9,094 nucleotides of DNA from Silanimonas sp965368785 (lineage in GTDB: Bacteria; Pseudomonadota; Gammaproteobacteria; Xanthomonadales; Xanthomonadaceae). The stretch's first letter is position 1. The number at the start of each line of letters is the position of its first letter. The stretch spans positions 1 through 9,094 of the forward strand of contig CBDUOG010000073.1 in NCBI GenBank assembly GCA_965368785.1, in the 5' to 3' direction. The notes below the pieces were generated by a model. It saw only the letters and a program-made list of their open reading frames with translations, searched no databases and had not been told where the DNA came from. Position numbers and translations under genes: made by a program. Shown here in pieces: positions 6,181-9,094 of the stretch.

Positions 6181-7202
6181 TAATACTCCTTTATGGGCTC
6201 AAGGCTAGCCATATCCCAACGGGGCTTCGCCCAAATTTGCGCATCGGCGCGTTGACCGTCGGCGAGGCGTAAGGCTCCGGCAAAGGCGATCATCGCACCG
6301 TTATCGGTGCAGAACTCTAAACGCGGAAAGTTCAATTGTACGCCGCGTATTTTGCAGGTCTTGGCAAGTTCTTCACGCAGGCGCTTGTTCGCGCCGACAC
6401 CGCCGGCAACGATTAATGTCCTGGTTTTAGTTTGTTGCAAGGCCCGCTCACATTTGATGGTCAGGGTTTGCGCCACGGCCAATTCAAAAGCGCGGGCAAT
6501 ATCGGCCTTGGTTTGCTCACTTTGGTCCGACTGCTGCCACGCCAGCAGTACCTGAGTTTTCAGCCCGGAAAAACTGAACTCTAAACCGGGCCGATCGGTC
6601 ATCGGCCGGGAAAACTTAAAGACCCCATCGCGGCCGCTCAGGGCCAACTCAGCCAAAGCCGGACCACCCGGATAGGCCAGCCCCATCAGCTTGGCGGTTT
6701 TGTCGAAGGCCTCACCGGCGGCATCATCCAGGCTTTCACCCAGCAGCTCGTATTGGCCCAGAGCTTTGACCCAGACTAATTGGGTATGACCACCGGACAC
6801 CAAAAGGCACACAAAAGGCGGCTTGGGCGCGTCGGGTTCCAATAAAGGGGAAAGAAGATGCCCCTCCATGTGGTGAACTGCTATCGCCGGTTTATCCAGA
6901 GCCCAGGCCAGCGCCCGACCCGTGGCCGCACCGACCAGCAATGCCCCGACCAAACCGGGACCCGCGGTATAGGCCACGCCATCCAAATCCTTAACCTGAA
7001 GGCCGGCCTCAGCCAGCACCTGATCCACCAAGGGCAGCAATTTGCGCACATGATCGCGGCTGGCCAGCTCCGGCACCACCCCGCCATAATCGGCGTGCAG
7101 GGCAATCTGGCTGTGCAGGGCATGCGCCAGCAGGCCGCGCTCGGTGTCATACACCGCAACGCCGGTCTCGTCACATGAGGTTTCCAGACCCAGAACACGC
7201 AT
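6180..7202 (-). CDS. tsaD: tRNA N6-threonylcarbamoyladenosine (t6A) transferase subunit
   Basis: This 340-residue cytoplasmic protein (E. coli TsaD has 337) is the Kae1/TsaD subunit that, with TsaB and TsaE, moves the threonylcarbamoyl group from the TsaC product onto A37 of ANN-decoding tRNAs. It is an ASKHA-fold protein. MRVLGLETSCDETGVAVYD opens it; the metal-binding histidines His111 and His115 are in VHHMEGH; LLVSGGHTQLV and ESLDDAAGEAFDKTAKLMGL follow; AGGVGANKRLRE forms a nucleotide-binding loop; and the late metal ligand Asp is in FCTDNGAMIA. It is complete. The start is ATG 7202-7200, which begins exactly where the family begins; its ribosome site is weak (a G-rich stretch about 8 bases upstream). 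It leads a minus-strand group with folB, ybdG and folK and is divergent from rpsU. Confidence 0.98.
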   Translation of the reverse strand: MRVLGLETSCDETGVAVYDTERGLLAHALHSQIALHADYGGVVPELASRDHVRKLLPLVDQVLAEAGLQVKDLDGVAYTAGPGLVGALLVGAATGRALAWALDKPAIAVHHMEGHLLSPLLEPDAPKPPFVCLLVSGGHTQLVWVKALGQYELLGESLDDAAGEAFDKTAKLMGLAYPGGPALAELALSGRDGVFKFSRPMTDRPGLEFSFSGLKTQVLLAWQQSDQSEQTKADIARAFELAVAQTLTIKCERALQQTKTRTLIVAGGVGANKRLREELAKTCKIRGVQLNFPRLEFCTDNGAMIAFAGALRLADGQRADAQIWAKPRWDMASLEPIKEY

Positions 7203-7237
7203 GATTGGCCGCCCATCGATACGAAGATAATCTAATC

Positions 7238-7243
7238 ATTTTA
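7238..7243 (-). promoter_or_regulatory. Candidate -10 element for tsaD
   Basis: On the minus strand this reads TAAAAT, 36 bases before the tsaD start, in an AT-rich patch (7221-7245). No good -35 hexamer lies 16-18 bp upstream of it, so the call is tentative. Confidence 0.25.
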
Positions 7244-7255
7244 GGCCAGATTGAC

Positions 7256-7285
7256 TTGCAAGGGCACCGCCTGTCGCATTATCAT
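7256..7285 (+). promoter_or_regulatory. Candidate sigma-70 promoter for rpsU
   Basis: TTGCAA (7256-7261) and TATCAT (7280-7285) are 18 bp apart, giving a plausible -35/-10 pair with transcription starting near 7292, about 40 bases before the rpsU ATG. TTGACT at 7251-7256 is a better -35 hexamer, but no -10 sits at normal spacing from it. The assignment is inference from sequence alone. Confidence 0.4.
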
Positions 7286-7291
7286 AGGCGG
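7267..7291. repeat. 6-bp inverted repeat bracketing the putative rpsU -10
   Basis: CCGCCT (7267-7272) and AGGCGG (7286-7291) are exact inverted copies separated by 13 bp, and the TATCAT hexamer lies between them. The geometry would suit a dimeric repressor site over the promoter, but it is short and could be chance in GC-rich DNA. It does not match a LexA box. Confidence 0.35.
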
Positions 7292-7331
7292 CTCGCCATT
7301 TCTCGGCGATATATTAGTTTCTGGAGATCAC

Positions 7332-7547
7332 ATGCCAAGCGTTAAAGTCCGCGAGAACGAGCCTTTTGAATTTGCGTTGCGTCGTTTCAAACGCACCTGC
7401 GAAAAAGCCGGAATTCTGGCCGAAACCCGCAAACGCGAGTTCTACGAAAAGCCGACTCAAGAGCGTAAGCGTAAAGCTGCCGCTGCGGTTAAGCGTCATC
7501 TGCGTCGCGTATCGCGTGACGTGACCAAACGCCAGCGCCTGTACTGA
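7332..7547 (+). CDS. rpsU: 30S ribosomal protein S21
   Basis: This 71-residue basic protein is the small-subunit protein S21, which sits near the mRNA exit/Shine-Dalgarno region and helps initiation on natural mRNAs. It matches E. coli S21 (71 residues) along its length: VKVRENEPFEFALRRFKRTCEKAG, then EFYEKPTQERKR and the terminal RQRLY. The open frame extends upstream to a codon at 7251, but the start is ATG 7332: GGAGA at 7323-7327 precedes it and the family begins there with MPSVKVRENEP. It heads the classical rpsU-dnaG group, here with yqeY inserted as in many Gammaproteobacteria. An intrinsic terminator directly after it probably gives rpsU much more transcript than the downstream genes. 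Confidence 0.98.
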   Translation: MPSVKVRENEPFEFALRRFKRTCEKAGILAETRKREFYEKPTQERKRKAAAAVKRHLRRVSRDVTKRQRLY

Positions 7548-7568
7548 GCCGCTGCGTTTGTCTGATTG

Positions 7569-7604
7569 AAGCCGGCCGTGCGTAAGCGCCGCCGGCTTTT
7601 CTTG
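7569..7604 (+). terminator. Intrinsic terminator after rpsU
   Basis: AAGCCGGC (7569-7576) pairs with GCCGGCTT (7591-7598). Above a single C-C mismatch, GTGC (7578-7581) pairs with GCGC (7586-7589), closing a GTAA tetraloop of the stable GNRA class. TTTTCTTGTTT follows, with T-rich sequence to 7607. It begins 22 bp after the rpsU stop. E. coli also has a terminator between rpsU and dnaG that lowers primase expression, so this is likely a partial terminator or attenuator, unless yqeY has its own promoter. Confidence 0.88.
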
Positions 7605-7652
7605 TTTCTGGCGTTCTGCTGATTCGCGCAAAAACCAAGCAATGGAGCTGAT

Positions 7653-8102
7653 ATGTCTCTTAAGACTTTGCTGACCGAAAATATGAAAGCTGCCATGAAG
7701 GGCGGCGAGAAAGACAAACTGGGCGTAATTCGCCTGATTCTGGCTGCAATCAAACAAAAAGAAGTCGACGAGCGTATTGAGCTCGACGATACCGCCGTAC
7801 TGGCGACCATGGAAAAGATGCTCAAGCAGCGCAAAGACTCAGTAAGCCAGTTTGAAGCCGCCGGTCGCGAAGACCTGGCCGCGATTGAGCGCTTTGAGAT
7901 CGGCATCATTCAAGGCTATCTGCCGGCACAATTGAGCGACGCTGAAGTGAACGCAGCCATTGACGCAGCCATCGCCGAAGCAAACGCCGGCAGCGGCCCG
8001 CAGGCCATGGGCAAAGTCATGGCGGTCCTTAAACCGATGCTGGCCGGTAAGGCCGATATGGGTAAAGTCTCGGGCTTATTAAAAGCAAAGCTCAGCAACT
8101 AA
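7653..8102 (+). CDS. yqeY: GatB/YqeY domain protein
   Basis: This 149-residue all-helical cytoplasmic protein is a stand-alone YqeY protein, related to the C-terminal tail domain of GatB (the tRNA-dependent amidotransferase subunit that contacts tRNA). Family features are LKTLLTENMKAAMKGGEKDKLGVIRLILAAIKQKEVDER (3-41), then EKMLKQRKDSVSQFEAAGREDLA and EIGIIQGYLPAQLSDAEV, and a C-terminal glycine-rich MGKVMAVLKP...GKADMGKVSGLLKAKL. Length is typical. Its cellular role is not established; a tRNA-related one is inferred from the GatB relationship. ATG 7653 follows GGAG at 7644-7647. It sits between rpsU and dnaG, downstream of the terminator, a placement common in pseudomonad-like genomes. Confidence 0.95.
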   Translation: MSLKTLLTENMKAAMKGGEKDKLGVIRLILAAIKQKEVDERIELDDTAVLATMEKMLKQRKDSVSQFEAAGREDLAAIERFEIGIIQGYLPAQLSDAEVNAAIDAAIAEANAGSGPQAMGKVMAVLKPMLAGKADMGKVSGLLKAKLSN

Positions 8103-8111
8103 GCGTCGATA

Positions 8112-8145
8112 TGAGCTAGCTGGCGTATTCCTACCTGCTAGCTCA
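8112..8145 (+). promoter_or_regulatory. Hairpin in the yqeY-dnaG gap
   Basis: TGAGCTAGC (8112-8120) and GCTAGCTCA (8137-8145) form a perfect 9-bp stem; after a T-T mismatch, GG (8122-8123) can pair with CC (8134-8135), leaving a 10-base loop. No T-run follows, so it is not a standard terminator. It ends 10 bases before the dnaG ATG, where a ribosome site should be. It could be an mRNA processing or stability element, or limit dnaG translation. Confidence 0.6.
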
Positions 8146-8155
8146 AACTTAGACC

Positions 8156-9094
8156 ATGGCCCGCATCCCCGACAGCTTCATTGATGATGTATTAGCGCGA
8201 ACCGATATCGTCGAGCTGATCGGTGCGCGGGTGCAGCTGAAAAAAGCCGGGCGCGAGTACCACGCTAACTGCCCGTTTCATGACGAGCGCACACCCTCTT
8301 TCACGGTTAGCCCGAACAAGCAGTTCTATCACTGCTTTGGATGCGGCGCGCACGGGACAGCGATCGCGTTCTTAATGAACTACGACCGCCTGGAGTTTCT
8401 CGACGCGGTCGAAGAGCTAGCCAAGCGCGTTGGCATGGAAGTGCCCAAGGACACCCGGGTTCGCAACGAAGACAGTGGCAGCAAAGAGCTGTACTCGGCC
8501 CTGGATGCGGCTGCACATTATTTTCAGAAGCAATTACCCCAGCATCCGGCAGCGGTGACTTATCTGCAGCAGCGCGGCATCAGTACAGAGATTATCGAGC
8601 AGTTCGGTATCGGTTACGCGCCCAACCAGTGGGATGGCTTGAAAAATGCCTTAGCCACCGATGAGCGCCGAACCGATTTGCTCGAACGCGTGGGCATGAT
8701 GTCCAAAAGCGATAACGGCCGGGTCTACGACAAGTTTCGACACCGGGTAATGTTCCCGATCCACGATAAACGCGGCCGCGTCATTGCGTTTGGTGGGCGG
8801 GTTATCGACAACGACGATAGCCCCAAGTATCTGAACTCACCGGAGACCCAGCTGTTTCATAAAGGCCGCGAGCTGTACGGTCTATGGCAGGTCAAATTAG
8901 CCCACAACAAGATCCCGCGTCTGGTCGTAGTGGAAGGCTATATCGACGTGGTGGCGCTGTTTCAATTCGGCGTCAATACCGCCGTGGCTACATTGGGCAC
9001 CGCGACCACGCCGGAGCACGCTGAGATTTTATTCCGGCATGCCGAAGATGTTTATTTTTGCTTTGATGGCGACAACGCCGGACGCAAAGCGGCA
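8156..9094 (+). CDS. dnaG: DNA primase, N-terminal 313 codons (partial at 3' edge)
   Basis: This is the replicative primase that makes RNA primers at the fork with DnaB helicase. The frame starts at ATG 8156 (MARIPDSFIDDVLARTDIVELI) and stays open to the window's last base. The N-terminal zinc-binding domain has Cys39, His42, Cys60 and Cys63 (CPFH and CFGC), one lower than the E. coli numbers. The RNA polymerase core follows, with FRHRVMFPIHDKRGRVIAFGGRVI and PKYLNSPET. The TOPRIM segment has the catalytic Glu in VVVEGYIDVVAL and the metal-binding aspartates in CFDGDNAGRKAA at the edge. The rest of TOPRIM and the DnaB-binding C-terminal domain are outside. The gene starts 53 bp after yqeY. 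The region before the ATG has no recognisable Shine-Dalgarno and follows a 9-bp hairpin, suggesting deliberately low translation, as known for E. coli dnaG. Confidence 0.98.
   Translation, partial: MARIPDSFIDDVLARTDIVELIGARVQLKKAGREYHANCPFHDERTPSFTVSPNKQFYHCFGCGAHGTAIAFLMNYDRLEFLDAVEELAKRVGMEVPKDTRVRNEDSGSKELYSALDAAAHYFQKQLPQHPAAVTYLQQRGISTEIIEQFGIGYAPNQWDGLKNALATDERRTDLLERVGMMSKSDNGRVYDKFRHRVMFPIHDKRGRVIAFGGRVIDNDDSPKYLNSPETQLFHKGRELYGLWQVKLAHNKIPRLVVVEGYIDVVALFQFGVNTAVATLGTATTPEHAEILFRHAEDVYFCFDGDNAGRKAA

Noticed and set aside
7271..7286. A LexA box upstream of rpsU, as occurs in the E. coli rpsU-dnaG-rpoD operon
   Set aside because: CTGT at 7271-7274 would need ACAG at 7283-7286, but those bases are CATA.
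7251..7331. An N-terminal extension of S21 from TTG at 7251
   Set aside because: The 27 extra residues have no resemblance to S21, they cover the likely promoter, and ATG 7332 has a Shine-Dalgarno and matches the family start.
7314..7757. A 147-residue open frame on the minus strand across rpsU and the start of yqeY
   Set aside because: It is antisense to two firmly identified genes and crosses the rpsU terminator. Its sequence has no recognisable domain, and its openness reflects the codon use of the opposite strand.
8341..8664. A 107-residue plus-strand open frame inside dnaG
   Set aside because: It is out of frame with the clear primase sequence (zinc motif and RNA polymerase core) that spans the same bases.
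1..9094. A defence island, mobile element, CRISPR array or biosynthetic cluster
   Set aside because: All genes are housekeeping or widespread chromosomal families in a common gammaproteobacterial order. There are no direct repeat arrays, transposase or integrase motifs, or abrupt changes in composition.

Overview
The window is an ordinary stretch of chromosome from a gammaproteobacterium. The evidence is protein resemblance to Escherichia coli and Pseudomonas relatives (Cca, FolB, TsaD, YbdG, YoaB, S21, DnaG) and the rpsU-yqeY-dnaG order beside a divergent tsaD, the layout I recall from Pseudomonas-type genomes. GC content looks moderate by eye. I cannot name a genus. There is no sign of phage, insertion sequence, CRISPR array, tRNA or rRNA, and no stretch above 300 bases lacks a gene; the longest gap is 129 bp (7203-7331).

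Layout. The 3' end of cca (+) enters at the left edge and runs convergently, with a 23-bp overlap, into a minus-strand pair: a VanZ-like membrane protein and a MidA-type methyltransferase, joined by a 4-bp overlap. A 103-bp divergent gap (1933-2035) separates the methyltransferase from a plus-strand pair: a FolM-type pteridine reductase and a YoaB-type Rid protein. These converge on a minus-strand block that reads tsaD, folB, a YbdG/MscM-type mechanosensitive channel, folK and a six-helix-type membrane protein. The first four genes are tightly packed (1-bp overlap, 9-bp gap, 4-bp overlap), so they are probably one transcript. The membrane protein follows folK after 74 bp. Divergent from tsaD is the macromolecular-synthesis group rpsU-yqeY-dnaG, with an intrinsic terminator after rpsU and a hairpin just before dnaG. 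dnaG is cut by the right edge after 313 codons.

How the genes fit together. Two themes dominate. One is information processing: CCA addition to tRNA, t6A modification of tRNA, ribosomal protein S21, a GatB/YqeY protein and primase. The other is pterin/folate metabolism: FolB makes hydroxymethyl-dihydropterin, FolK pyrophosphorylates it, and FolM reduces pterins. The less expected items are a mechanosensitive channel embedded between folB and folK, the absence of plsY between tsaD and folB, and a FolK whose C-terminal ligand loop differs from the E. coli enzyme. I found no convincing previously undescribed system. The findings are local oddities worth checking.
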